Shown: one piece after another, positions 24,261-36,056 of the stretch
Numbering within the stretch: position 1 is the first letter of the stretch
How the letters are laid out: each line of letters starts with the position of its first letter
DNA from: Cryptomeria japonica
Lineage: Eukaryota > Streptophyta > Pinopsida > Cupressales > Cupressaceae
DNA: 64,000 nucleotides
NCBI RefSeq assembly: GCF_030272615.1
Contig: NC_081413.1
Coordinates: forward strand, 557,591,136-557,655,135
Direction of reading: 5' to 3'
The notes under the pieces: model-generated
Seen by the model: only the letters and a program-made list of their open reading frames with translations
Database searches by the model: none
Told to the model about the DNA's origin: nothing
Made by a program: the position numbers and the translations under genes

Positions 24261-24264
24261 TTTC

Positions 24265-24284
24265 TGGCGCCCACCATGGGGCAC
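24265..24284 (+). other. Primer binding site (PBS) of the Tat element
   Basis: TGGCGCCCACCATGGGGCAC begins four bases after the LTR. It starts with TGG, which would pair with a tRNA CCA end, and has the TGGCGCC form seen in many plant Ty3/gypsy elements. The tRNA species is not assigned. Confidence 0.7.
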
Positions 24285-24348
24285 TACCCCATTAATCAAA
24301 TCGGTTTTAAAAAATAAACACTTTTGCAGGTACGCGGGAAACAGGATT

Positions 24349-24604
24349 CAGTGCGTGGGGAACATCCCTTAGCGCATCTGGATAACATACTAGCGCATCC
24401 CATACACTATTTAGCGTGTGGGGTTTATACTCTAGCATGTAAATTCCCTAGCTTAGCGCATCATATTTACTAATCTTTTCCTATAGGTCTCGGCGTGGAG
24501 GAAAAATAGAGCAATGCATCCGAAAAACAACTTAGTGCATCAGGTTTGTCTGAGAGTGCATCACAATCATCCTGTAGAGCGTACAATTTGTTCTGTAGCG
24601 CATC
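24349..24604 (+). repeat. 21-bp repeat array A (TTAGCGCRT core), leader
   Basis: Cores of the form AGYGCRT begin at 24350, 24371, 24392, 24413, 24434 and 24455, and again at 24492, 24513, 24534, 24555, 24576 and 24597: each step is exactly 21 bases, with one gap of 37. Bases between cores vary. Because 21 is seven codons, one plus-strand frame reads as heptads of the form [LV]-A-[HC]-x4 (for example LAHLDNI, LAHPIHY, LACGVYT), and it resumes after the gap in another frame. The array sits between the PBS and gag. No such part is known to me in Tat elements. Confidence 0.85.
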
Positions 24605-24848
24605 ATAAAGGGAAAATAAAAATAAAATTGTAACCGAACTTAAGTTTAGACTTGTAGAAGTCCACCAAATCCCAGATTTTCTAACTATTTGATTGATATT
24701 TTGCAAGATTTTGATGGTTTCTTGCAGGTGGAGCATAGTTTTATTAGAAGAATTACAAGCATTTTAAATCTTTACTAACTTAGTTAAGTTAGTTAAAATT
24801 TAGAGTCTTTTTAATTCTTGTTGGATAAAATTGAACACACCTTATTTT

Positions 24849-24863
24849 GGGCTATAAAAGGAA
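24849..24863 (+). promoter_or_regulatory. Internal TATA-like box in the Tat leader
   Basis: GGGCTATAAAAGGAACC lies in the internal leader between arrays A and B. It resembles the antisense TATA-like box at 39228-39240. Whether it starts transcription is unknown. Confidence 0.35.
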
Positions 24864-24869
24864 CCACAA

Positions 24870-26099
24870 AAAAAACAATCTTGTTCTAGGAGAGAAAATT
24901 TTCAATTTGGGTTCTAAAAGGAACAAAACAATCTTTTATTTTTGCAAGCAAGGGCTAAAAAGAATCTCACCATCCTTTGGTGCATAAAATGATCAATTTT
25001 ACATTTTGCAAGGAAAAATAACCACACTTTAAATTTTTGTTCACAATCAAAGAGGGAAGGTCTTCCCCTTTGGATTGATTTCTTTTGTTGACCAAACATC
25101 GAAGTTTTGCTTTGTTGACCCGGTTCTTTTTCTAGATTAGAAAATCATTTCTTTGAAGGAAATAAAAGAAACACCATGTTTTCGTGGAGCAACATCTCCA
25201 TATAGATCTTACAAAATCATTGACTTGAAAGGTAAAAAGAACCTTGCTTGCCTTGTCTCGAAAGTAGAAGGTATATGCTCTCCCCTTAATTGGGTGATAA
25301 AAAAGCCAGACTACTCTTACGCTTTCAATCATACAACATTTAAATCCTTTAGTAGGTCTGCCTTCTCGAGGGGTTGAAAAACTCTTAAAGCCATTTTTGG
25401 CCGGTGTGAAGGGAATGATCTAAGTGGGAAATGACTTTGATGCCAAGTGTTCCAACCCACTATAATTAAATGTGGAAAGTAACGAAAGTCCTTTTCAATG
25501 GTTGCACACAACGATTAGCCTTCCCCCAGTATCCTTGAGATATGTAAAGCCTTTGTTCCAAAGGTTGGGAAGCCTCCTAAGGGAGTTTATCACTGACGGC
25601 CGAACATGAAGCTTGATTATAAACCTTAGCATAAAAACTTTGAGCCGAGTCAATAACCAGACATTTGTAATATCATAGTGCAAGGGTGGAGAAGAATCTG
25701 CCCCCAAGATCGCTCACCATATATCTCCCAAGATAACTACTCAATTGTGAAACAATTCACTTTGAGTTAATTTCTGGCAAAAGGCAAAAAAACGGGCATC
25801 TTCTAGGGGGTGACACGGCTGTTTGAGCTGACGGAGTATCGAGATTAGTGGGCTATGGTATTACTTATGACCCTTGAATAAAGAGTCTTTTTGAAGTGTA
25901 TTCTTTGTATCCAAACCTGTTGAAAAATTGGGGAATTGAACACATCCTCGCATAATATACACTTGTTGTTTAGATTAGACAAAATGGTTGTCTCTTTGGT
26001 GTCGTGCTTTCATGGGTTACTTCAAAAAATCATCTATCAACATTAAAAACTCAAGGCAAAACTCCAAAAATGCAGAAAACAATCAAGTCAGGGCAGTTT
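24870..26099. other. Leader of the Tat element between arrays A and B
   Basis: About 1.2 kb of sequence without recognisable protein motifs. Short frames here do not match gag. A long untranslated leader is common in large Tat/Ogre elements. Confidence 0.45.
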
Positions 26100-26475
26100 T
26101 AGCACGTAAGAGCAACATCTTAGCATGTGGCAATCATACTTTAGCGCATCGAACCTTTTCCTTAGCATGTAAAGTATTAATAGTAACGCTTCACCAAACT
26201 TTAAAATCAACAGTAAATAGTTAACACGTTTTGAAAATAGCTTAGCACGTAGAAGCATCAACTTAGCGCGTGACAGTCAACCTTTAGGGCGTAGAGTATA
26301 AAGCGTAGCACGTCAGCGACCCATATTAGCGCATGATCTATTGAAAACCAAAGAAAACAAATTTAACCAGTAAAACCAGTTAGCGCATAGCAGGGGGCAG
26401 CATAGCGCGTGGAGTATTTTCGCTAGCGCGTTAAGGACATTCTGTAGCACATAGTGTCTCTGTTTTAGCGCGTGG
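26100..26475 (+). repeat. 21-bp repeat array B (TTAGCGCRT core), leader
   Basis: Cores start at 26101, 26122, 26143, 26164, 26185; 26223, 26244, 26265, 26286, 26307, 26328; and 26382, 26404, 26425, 26446, 26467. Within each run the spacing is 21 bases (one step of 22). One plus-strand frame again gives heptads (LARKSN, ILACGNH, TLAHRTF, SLACKVL), preceded by an ATG-containing open frame that reaches back toward 26000. The frame is interrupted by stops at 26221 and later, so any peptide is now broken. Confidence 0.85.
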
Positions 26476-27113
26476 TCAAAACTAGAAAAACAGGGGACAA
26501 AACAGAGGTCAAATAGGAAAATTTTGAAAACATTTTCGAAAACCTCCTTTCATCAGCCTGAACTTCATCAAAACATAATACCAAAAACAGAGTATCCAAA
26601 ACTATTTCTAAAGCAAGTTTCTAATCAAACAAAAGTTGTCCAAACATCTAAAACTGGTCACACGATAAACATATCTATCCTATCAAAATCAAGAAACATC
26701 ATCACAAGTGGCAAATAGGTCCTTTTTATCTCACGGATTTTATCCCAAAAACACACTTGTTTTAAAACTCCAAGTTGTCAGATCGAGTTTCCATATCGGG
26801 AAAGCTCTATTCCATATCATTTGACGCACTTTGTCGTGAGGGGGCATCTAAAACTTAACTTTGATAAAGTAAAACTTAAGTTTCCAAAACAAGATAAACT
26901 GAATCCAAAACAAACTCAAAGGAAACCATTGATCACTTGTGCATGACTAATCCTCATATTCCGAGAAGAAAGAATATTTATCGTAACACTAAGTTGAAGA
27001 AACAACAACCAAGTTCTTCGAAATTTGCCAAAAGAAATAATTTTTTATACATCAATCACCAACTCTTCAAATATCATTGAACATTCCTTTGTCATGTATG
27101 ACTCTATATTTAG
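26476..27113. other. Leader between array B and gag
   Basis: No family motif. A 64-codon plus-strand frame (26524-26718) is basic and lysine-rich but unrecognised. It may be leader sequence or a decayed gag N-terminus. Confidence 0.35.
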
Positions 27114-27389
27114 AAGAAATCAAACGAATTTGACAAGGAACCTTTCAAGACTAGAGCATTCTGTCAAAAATCCGCCTTCAATCAAATAATCAATCGTGGG
27201 GGAAAGATCAATCTGGCATTCTTTCCCGATGAGTGCATCACTTACAACATACCTCGATTTGAACCACCAAACCCTGAGCAACATATCAAAGAGGAATTTA
27301 TCCCCTTTATCACAAAAAGTTTCTACTAAATTCCTATTGTCACTCGCTCTCAGCAAAACAAACAAAGCGACACACCACCAGAATCAAGC

Positions 27390-28940
27390 ATGAATCGAAG
27401 GTTATCTAATCCTTTTGAAGGTTCGCATCTAGAGGATATCGAAATTTCTAAAGAACTTCTTCAAGAATGTCAAGAAAGTGCTTCATTTCAAAAACTTGTG
27501 GAAAGACTCATGGAAAATGACAAAGAAAAATATTTGCTCATGCTCACAAGCAAAGGAGTTAAACTTCTGGAGGACTTAGACATAGACATTTTTAGAACTG
27601 GCTCTCGACGTTACGAATATCAAGAATGACAAAGAGAAGAAGAAGCACATGACCCTGAGCAAAATATCCCAGAACAAAACATCCCAGAGCAAAACATCCC
27701 CAAGCACAACATACTGTTCCATACACCATTTCAACCTAGGATTAATGCAAGGGAAGAATGCTTTCCTCAGCAAAATAATGCACCTTTGATTGCTCTTACT
27801 CAACAAATGCAAATGTTACAAAGACAAATGCAAGACATGCAACAAGGGACAACATTACGGTATTCATTAAATGAAATTTGTCCTTATCCTTTTGATTGAA
27901 GATTGAACATGGTGCCTTTTCCTCCAAACTCAAACGTTCCCAAATTTAACAAGTATGATGGGAAAAGTGATCCCCGTGATCATGTTCGAGAATTCTGCAC
28001 AATGAGTCTTGAATTTTCTCATTATGACACCTATTTGATGAGGTTATTCCCAAGAAGCTTGGGAGGAAAAACAATGGAATGGTTATCCAAAATCACACCT
28101 CCTATCTGATCATTTGAGGAACTAGTCAACAAATTCATAACTCAATATTCCTATAATATTCAACATGCTATCACCATGCTAGACATCTATAACACGAAAC
28201 AGAAAAACAATGAAACATTCATGATGTTCCTTCAATGTTGGCGGCATATGGTTTCATGACATCCTCGAGATATCCCTGAAAAGGAGAAAATGTAAATTTT
28301 CATCGACAACTTAAATGGTGAGATGAGTTACAGGCTCAAACTCCAATGCATACTATCTTTCGCTTAATTGATTGAGAACGACATTCAAGTAGAAGAAGCA
28401 TGTGTCAAGAAAGGAACACTAAAATTCTTCAAAGAAGGAACAAGTTCATCCAATTACAACAACCAAAACAACAACAACAACAACTTGGACAAATCCAGAT
28501 TCTGGACCAGAAACAAAAACAATGGAAATGAAGGAGGCAATGAATCAAATGATCCAAAGTCCAAGCAGCCTGTGCTCGCATTATCAGGAAATCCTCAAGC
28601 TATAAAGAATCCCAAAGGTGCTAACCTAGACACTAATGCTTACACATCAAATACCAATCAAGGTCAATCCAACACCAACAACACCAACAATGCTCAAAAC
28701 AATCAAACAAATCAAGGGCCTAATAACAATTCATGAGGTAACACCAACAATTTCCAAAAACGTGTCTACACACCATTGGGACAATCACTGGAGTCAGCAT
28801 TTAGGGAACTCCTAGCAAACAAAATTATCTCTTTACTAGCAATCAGCAACTTTGAACCACAAATCAAACCACCTTGGTGGAATGACTCACACTTTTGTGA
28901 TTTTCATCGCAACAAAGGTCATCAAACAAATGATTTCATG
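27390..28940 (+). other. Gag region of the Tat polyprotein
   Basis: After a glutamine-rich stretch with repeated PEQNI units (27653-27712) comes the capsid-like retrotrans_gag domain (FNKYDGKSDPRDHVREF, GKTMEWLSKI, YNTKQKNNETFMMFLQ). It is followed by an asparagine-rich linker and a zinc-knuckle-like motif of the Tat type (FCDFHRNKGHQTND). In that motif the final cysteine is replaced by phenylalanine at 28935-28937. Gag would package the RNA and form the particle. Confidence 0.8.
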
Positions 28941-29489
28941 AGACTGAAAAACATTGTCCAGGACATGATTGATAGAGGTGATTTAATGGTGGATGGTCTC
29001 AAGACAAATGATGACCATGGAGCCTTTAAGAATCCTCTTCCAAACTACAACAAAGATGGAGCTTCAACCTCAAACGATACACGTGGGGCTCGTATCAATC
29101 ACATCTACAATAACACTATCAATCATTTATCAGCTGTAGACAATCAAGTAAACTTCATCACAATCCGAGATCCACTTGATCATGAATCTGTCAACGTAAC
29201 AACCAGAGCTCAAAAATATGTCTTGAAGGGACATACGTCAACAACAAACACCATACCCAAAGTTCAATATGATCTGGTCAGCCAACTGCGCAAAACTCCT
29301 GCTCAAATATCTATTCTAGAGTTGCTAAAACTTTCGCCAAAACACAAAGACATATTGGAACAAGCGTTATTAGAAACAAATGTACCTCAAGATCTGGATG
29401 TTGACAAATTCGAAGCCATGGTCGCTCATATGATAGGGCCTCACAATCTCACTTTTTCTGAGCATGATAATATCTCATTGAGTCATCCA

Positions 29490-29870
29490 CATAATACTCC
29501 TCTCCATATTGAAGTCATAGTCTATAAACACCGAGTAAAACAAGTATTAATAGATGGAGGAGTTGGACTTAATATTTGTACCTTAAAACTTATCCGTGCA
29601 TTAGGCTTTTCTGAAGAGTTTATTGATCCACGCAAGAAGATCACCATAAAGGCATATGATGATGAAGAAAGATCATCTAAAGGAACCGTGATGTTACCAA
29701 TTCAAGTTGGACCGATACAAAAGGATACTATGTGTCAGGTCTTAGACATAGACCTCACATACAATATCTTATTAGGTCGACCCTGGATACATGAAATGCA
29801 AGCAATGCCTTCTACATATCACCAGTGTGGCAAATTTCCCTATAATGGCCAAGAGGTTTCTATATTTGTT
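29490..29870 (+). other. Aspartic protease domain of the Tat polyprotein
   Basis: The motif VLIDGGVGLNIC has its Asp codon at 29553-29555. It is followed by YNILLGRPWIHEMQAMPSTYHQ, shown here only up to the shared landmark YNILLGRPWI. DGG in place of the usual D-S/T-G is an oddity, although Tat-type proteases often have IDNGSALN here. The protease would process the polyprotein. Confidence 0.75.
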
Positions 29871-30269
29871 GATCACAATCCATTTCAACATTGTAACGCA
29901 ATGGGGGCAGCCCAGGACAGTTTGGTTCCACATAATAGAGAGAAACAAAATTCCTCAGCACCAAATATTCAACAAGAAAAGTCTAAATCATTACCTAGAG
30001 ATTTCAAGAAGAAAATGAAAATTAAAGAACAAGGCATGGGAGAATACTCTTTGGAACCCATGTGTTTGGCTAACTTACCGACATCACCTAGATCTCATGG
30101 ATTACCTACTGAATCAACACATCAAGCAACTCAGCCCATCACCAAGTTTGATGGTACCTTCATCCAACTCGGCACTCTAGCACATGAATCAGAGGAAAAG
30201 GACATCCTTAGCTAGTTATACAAGGATGAAGAAGAAGATAACAGAGCAGCTGCTATGGAAGTAGTTATA

Positions 30270-30425
30270 CCAACACACCTATATGGAAAGGGATACTTAA
30301 TCATGCAACAAATGGGATATGATGGCAAAGGACCTATTGGAAAGCATAAAGAAGGCGTCACAGAACCAATAGATCTTCATTCACAGTTCAGTAGAGACAA
30401 AATAGGATTGGGCTTTGAACTCAAT
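30270..30425 (+). other. G-patch-like domain in the Tat polyprotein
   Basis: Residues MQQMGYDGKGPIGKHKEG, then VTEPI and a trailing KIGLGFE, have the glycine spacing of a G-patch (a short RNA/helicase-interacting motif). The motif lies between protease and RT in the same frame as both. G-patches occur at the protease C-terminus in some retroviruses and in some plant gypsy-type polyproteins. The call rests on pattern alone. Confidence 0.6.
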
Positions 30426-31643
30426 CTACTATCAAGAAGGATACCACACAAATATCAAAAACCTCAGTGGAAAGCAAAGAAGAAGTACAAAGAAGAATCC
30501 TGGCAAGAAGCACTATTTGAGTCAGCAGAGACAATCTATAAGGAACGTGAACATCAAGAAAGGAAGCAACATCAAGGGGAGCCCATCATTCATAAGAAGA
30601 CAACATCTATAGAAGTAGATCATATTGAAGAACCAATATCCAACAAAGCAGAATCATCTCCTGATAACATCATTCCTCCCCAAGGAGGGACAGTGCATGA
30701 ACAAATACAAAAGGTAGAAGTAGGATCTGACATAGAATTAGAGAAAACTATTAGACTTGTATCCATCATCAAAGACCTATTCTCACCATACAACATACCA
30801 GTTCACAACACATATAGAATCTGGGATGATACCTTTGAGACTGATTCCAATGAATATGAATGGGGTAGCTGTTCTAATATTACTGAAGATATTGCTGAAA
30901 ATAGCAGTCATACACCCATTTCTCAAGAAGCACATGACACAAAATATAGATCACTTGAATTTGGTCCACAAAATATCTATGATGCCAAGGAAAATGAGCA
31001 GCATCATCATGAACAAGTCTATACGGAAAATGATAGCATCAAAGACCTCGACGAAATCCTTGACTTCTTTAATACCCAAACCAATCATGATGAAATCTCT
31101 ATCCTGACACTCACAGTAGCAGAATTTGATCCACCAAATGATTCCTTACCACTTGTCTTTCCTGACCTCATAGACTAGGACGAACCTAAAATACATGATA
31201 TACCAATTTTCCCAAATGATGAATCCATTATCTATTACTTATGTACCATTAATTCAGGAGCAAACTCTATCAACAAACAAAGTAACGATGCCTACAATCC
31301 AGGGAGTGCCAAGTCTCTCAGTCATAAAAGTGAACCAAATAAAGGATTTATTGCTAAAAACCAGTCAATGGCAACAATGGATCACAAAAAAGTAAAAATA
31401 AAGGATGCATCTGAGGGTGAAAACCTTTTTAAGGTACCTAAATATGGGAGACTTGACACTCTTCCTAAACATTATCATGAGCGATCACCCATATTGATTG
31501 AGCCCACTCAATCAATCAATATTGGTACTACAAAAGTAGCCAAAAACATACATCTGGCAGAATCTCTAACAGAGGAAGAAAGATCATAATCTATAAAAAA
31601 ATTTAAAGAAAAGCAAATCAACTTTGCTTGGTCATATGCTGAT

Positions 31644-32470
31644 ATGCCCAGGATTGATCCACAATTAATCATGCATCACTTGTCCATTACTCTAGGGGCT
31701 AAGCCAGTTAAGCAAAAACTACGAAAGATAAATCCAAATATGGCACTCATGGTCAAAGTTGAACTAAAGAAACTGCTAGATGTCAGATTCATTCAACCTA
31801 TCGACTATGCTGAATGGATTTCCAACATCGTGTCAGTATCAAAACCAGATGGTAGTATCAGAATATGCACTGATTTTAGAGATGTCAACAAAGCCTGTCC
31901 AAAGGACGACTTTCCTTTGCCCAGTATTGACATAATTGTAGACCTCACAATAGGGCATGCAATGCTATCCCTAATGGATGGTTTTTCAGGCTATAATCAA
32001 ATCAAGTTTGCCCCAGAAGATCAAGATAGAACAACGTTTACCTGTCCTTGGGGAACGTACTATTGGAATGTTATGCCCTTTGGCTTGAAGAATGTAGGCG
32101 CAACTTATCAACAAGCAATGACGACATTCTTTCATGACATGATGCACACTTTCATGGAAGACTATGTGGATGATTTACTAGCTAACTCCTTCACCAGAGT
32201 AGAACACCTAAGCATCTTAGAAAAGATTTTTGATCGATTGGAGAAATTCCAAGTCAGGCTCAACCCTAAGAAGTGTGTCTTTGGGGTTACATCCGACAAG
32301 TTACTAGGCTACATAGTTTCAGCTAAGGGTATTGAAGTCGATCCAGCAAAGGTACAAGCCATTATGGAGATGCCACCACCAAAGAATATCAATCAGCTTA
32401 GATCTCTACAAGGACGACTCCAATCAATCAGGCGATTCATCGTTCAACTAGTAGATAAAAGTCCCCATTT
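31644..32470 (+). other. Reverse transcriptase domain of the Tat polyprotein
   Basis: Landmarks in order: EWISNIVSVSKPDGSIRIC, DFRDVNKACPKDDFPLP, LMDGFSGYNQI (catalytic Asp at 31977-31979), FTCPWGTYYWNVMPFGLKN and YVDDLLA (32163-32183) with both catalytic Asp. The domain is complete in one frame and ends in GRLQSIRRFI. An indel just after this (about 32462) shifts the reading into RNase H. Confidence 0.92.
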
Positions 32471-32476
32471 AATCAT

Positions 32477-32970
32477 TTGCTACATAAGAATGTAACGTTC
32501 AGATGGGAAACCAAATGTGCAGAATCTTTCTATCAAATCAAACAGTACCTAATAAACCCACTAGTTCTAGTACCACCAATAGCAGGAAAGCCACTCCTTC
32601 TATACATTTCAACAACAAATATATCAATGGGGGCACTGTTAGCACAAGAAGATCAACAAGGAAAGGAATGGGCTATATACTACATCAGTAGGACATTGAA
32701 TGGATATGAACATACATTCATTGAGAAGGCTTGTCTAACAGTAGTATTCACATCTCAAAAATTCTGACATTATATGCTAGCACACACAATTAAGCTAGTT
32801 ACAAAAATTGATCCTCTCAAATATCTACTCAGCAAGGCAGCTCTTATAGGCAGATTGGCTAAATGGGTCATGATTCTCAGTGAATTTGATATTCACTACA
32901 CAGAACGAAGAGCTATCAAAGGACAAGCAATTGTAGATCAGTTGGCTGAAGCACCACTACCTAGAAAATA
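32477..32970 (+). other. RNase H (first, RT-linked) domain
   Basis: Reads TFRWETKCAESFYQIKQYL, LLLYISTTNISMGALLAQED, AIYYISRTLNGYE, a stop where the family has Arg (QKF-stop-HYM), then the GRLAKWVMILSEFDIHY and GQAIVDQLAEAP ends. This is the standard gypsy RNase H, which removes RNA from the RNA-DNA hybrid. The usual first catalytic Asp of the YISTTN(D) region is not obvious. Confidence 0.8.
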
Positions 32971-32974
32971 AACT

Positions 32975-33397
32975 ATGGAGATCGAATTTCCGGACAGGGA
33001 TGTCCTGGCTATTTGTACCAAACAATGGACCCTATATTTTGATGGATCCTACACGCAACATGGCTCGGGTGCTGGCATTTTGTTGATCACTCCTGAAGGA
33101 CACACTATACCAAGATCATATAGGCTTATGTTCCCATGCACAAATAATGTGGTTGAATATGAGGCATTGGTTATAGGCATCAAAATGGCCATAGAATGGA
33201 AAATCACAGAGTTAAAGGTGTACAGAGACTCACAACTAGTCGTTAATCAAATCAACAATGACTATCAGACAAAGGACGACAAGCTGCTACCCTACAAGCG
33301 AAAGGTGGATGACTTGAAGCAATATTTTGTACACAACACCTTTGAACAAATACCAAGGTTGAACAACAAAGCAACCGATGCAATGGCTACTATCGCT
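32975..33397 (+). other. Second, archaeal-type RNase H (aRH) domain
   Basis: A complete second RNase H follows the first: LYFDGSYTQHGSGAGILL (Asp at 33041-33043), VVEYEALVIGIKMA (Glu), VYRDSQLVVNQI (Asp) and NNKATDAMA (last Asp). All four catalytic positions are kept. A second RNase H between the first one and integrase is a known mark of Tat-lineage plant elements. A stop codon separates it from the first domain (32969-32971) and another from integrase (33398-33400). Confidence 0.85.
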
Positions 33398-33499
33398 TAA
33401 TTACTGCAAATTCCAAAGCAACAGAGTCATTACGAGTTTCTGGTAGAGCAACTGTTCTCCCCAGCCTATGACCACTTTGAATCCCATGTTATCTATGCC

Positions 33500-34723
33500 T
33501 TGATTGGTTCAGATTCTTCGCTATATGGACTGATATACAACTATCTGAAGAACAACATCCTATCCATTGACCTATCCCGAAACCAAAAACGTAACTTTAT
33601 CCGGCAAGCCGCCCGTTATACCCTTACTGCTGATACTTTGTACCGTCGAGGTCTAGATGGTACTCTTCTTCGTTGCCTTGATCGTAATGAATCTGATTTC
33701 ACTTTACACAAGCTTCACGAAGGTATCTGTGACACACATTCAAGTGGTAATACTCTTGCTAAAAAGCTCCTGAGAATGGGATATTATTGGCCTATAATGG
33801 AAAAAGATTCTTATCACTTTGCAAAGAAATGTCCTAAATGTCAGATCCATGGCAATCTTATACATGCACCAGCACAAGAACTGCAACCATTCACAACATC
33901 CTGGCCCTTTTTTCAGTGGGGACTAGACTTGGTCAGCAAAATTCACCCTTCCTCTTCAAATGGACACAAGTTCATTATAACTGCAACAAAATACTTTACC
34001 AAATGGATTGAAGCAGTCCCCATGACCACAGTGACAGGGAAACAAATTGCCTCTTTTATCCTTAATTATCTGATCTACAGATATGGTATTCCGAGTTCCA
34101 TCATCACAAATAATGGACGACCTTTCAAAAACCAAGATGTACAAGAACTATGTGAAAAATCCAAAATCCAACATTGTTTTTCTACACCTTACTACCCATA
34201 GGGGAATGGTCAAGCAAAAGCATTCAATAAAACAATATTGAAACTCCTAAAGAAAATAGTGAATGATGCAAGCAAAGATTGGCAGGTACAACTCAATCCA
34301 GCACTTTGGGCATACAGAACTAGCATCCGCACACCTACAGGAGCTACACCATATTCCTTGGTATATGGATCCAAAGCTATTTTACCCCTGGAGGTAGAAA
34401 TTCCATCTCTCAGAGTCTCTCTGAAAGGATTAATTCTGGATGAAGAGTATCGAGTTAACCGACTGCAAGAACTTGAACTGCTAGATGAAAGACACCAACA
34501 TGCCTACACTCATCTCAAAGCTTATTAGCAACGCATGTACAAAAGCTACAACCACAAGGTCATTCCTCGAATTTTTAAAGTTGGTGACCTAGTACTTAAG
34601 GAAAATCCTAAAAATCAGCAAGATCGGGAAAAGAAAGGGAAATTTGAACCTAATTGGTTAGGTCCCTATGTCATCATATCAACCCATGGATCAGGCGCTT
34701 ATCAGCTAACAACATCCATCTGA
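33500..34723 (+). other. Integrase domain of the Tat polyprotein (catalytic residues lost)
   Basis: The HHCC zinc part is present (LHKLHEGICDTHSS, CPKCQIHG). The core has GLDLVSKI with the first Asp, but the second catalytic Asp is Asn (IITNNGRPF, near 34110) and the Glu is Lys (GNGQAKAFNKT, near 34217). A TAG at 34199 and another at 34526 replace Gln codons. The C-terminal part (FKVGDLVLK, GKFEPNWLGPYVI) is recognisable and no chromodomain is seen. This integrase could not act. Confidence 0.88.
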
Positions 34724-35997
34724 AGAAATACTACACTTAAGGAGTCTAATGCACGGAAAAGTCAAAAAATAAAAAAAACATAAAAAAAAATCAAGAAAAA
34801 GCAAATAAAAGGGTACAATAAAAGCAACTGGTGAAAACCTGGCAACAGGCGCTATTGTGAGAGGACAACTCCTCTATCTATATTCATATCATTATACCCA
34901 GAGTAAAGCACTATCGGCCATAGCCCAACATTTTTATCACAAAATCCATTCAGGACATACTTAGCGTAGTCACTATCCTGGTTTATCCATATATTCCTTC
35001 ACCATATCTCACCATGGCTTGGTAATCACTGTACATATCCACATCAAGAGGTACACTTAGCTAGGGGCAATATTCGTCAAAAATTGCAGCATGTTCAAGC
35101 CATCAAAACTAGAAGCAAACTGAGAACATCATATCTAGCAACCAAAGCTCACACCAATCACAAGGCCAAACATTGATCGCTTAACTAGAATCACAAGAAT
35201 TGATGGATGATTTTCTGAAGTATCAAATGTTGCATCTTGCATAAAGTTTTGACTATTTTGCACTTGAACTTTTTGAATTATTGGATACTCTCAATTTTCT
35301 CCACAAAGCTTCAAAGCTAGAGAACATCGAGAAACTCCAATATTTTCTTAGTTTTCTGTCTGTGAGGTGATCATTTGTACTATGTAAAACCTTATCTCGA
35401 GATGTGATTCACATCACTGAAGACATGATTCCACTTTATGCATACAAATGGTTTAATCTTGTCTGTTTATACGCAAGCTGCACTCAGGTCATCCTGGTTC
35501 AATTATACCTTGACGCTTGTGCTATCTTGCAAAATCAAAAATCATGTAAATTTTTCTCAAGTCATTATGGTTCAATTATACCATTATGCTTGTATAAATT
35601 TTCAACATATCCCAAAACAAATCAATGATCAATGATGATACATATATCAAAAGCAAAATGTGGCTATAGCAGGATGACAAATGCAGAATGAAGATGCTCA
35701 AAAATAATTAATTGCATATCATTTTACAATTAGTTGCATATCATTTTACAATTAGTTGCATATCATTTTTACAATTAGTAGCATATAATATCATACATCT
35801 CATTTTCAAGATACATCTCACAACATATCATATCATACATCTCATTTTCAAGATACATCTCATAAACATCATGCATTATTACATCATATTTATCGCATTA
35901 CATACATCTATCTAAGCATTGCATCATCATAGAATAAACAAAAGCATATAGAACGCATCATCCATAACACATCACATAAAGATCAAAGAAAATGGTG

Positions 35998-36056
<59 letters not shown>

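Larger units (their letters stand above)
27114..34723 (+). pseudogene. Tat gag-pro-pol polyprotein (broken)
   Basis: From 27114 to about 32465 every recognisable domain lies in one frame. One indel near 32460-32470, at the RT/RNase H junction, shifts the reading, and RNase H through integrase to 34723 lie together in the second frame. The element thus once had a single fused gag-pol ORF of about 2,500 codons. The first in-frame ATG after the last clean stretch is 27390 (MNRRLSNPFEG), but protein-like reading extends upstream to 27114, so the true start may be earlier. Stops include 27627, 28107, 28257, 28293, 28365, 28733, 30213, 31176, 32765, 34199 and 34526. Several fit TGG-to-TGA, CAG-to-TAG or CGA-to-TGA transitions. 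Confidence 0.88.

Noticed and set aside
24349-24604. CRISPR-like array
   Set aside because: The regular spacing is real, but the conserved part is only 7-9 bases and the period is 21. The organism is a plant and there are no cas genes. It is a degenerate tandem repeat.
24470-24736. Minus-strand frame with DAL-type heptads opposite array A
   Set aside because: Any 21-bp repeat is periodic in all frames on both strands. I prefer the plus-strand reading because it points toward gag as array C points toward PMD, but neither is proven to be coding.
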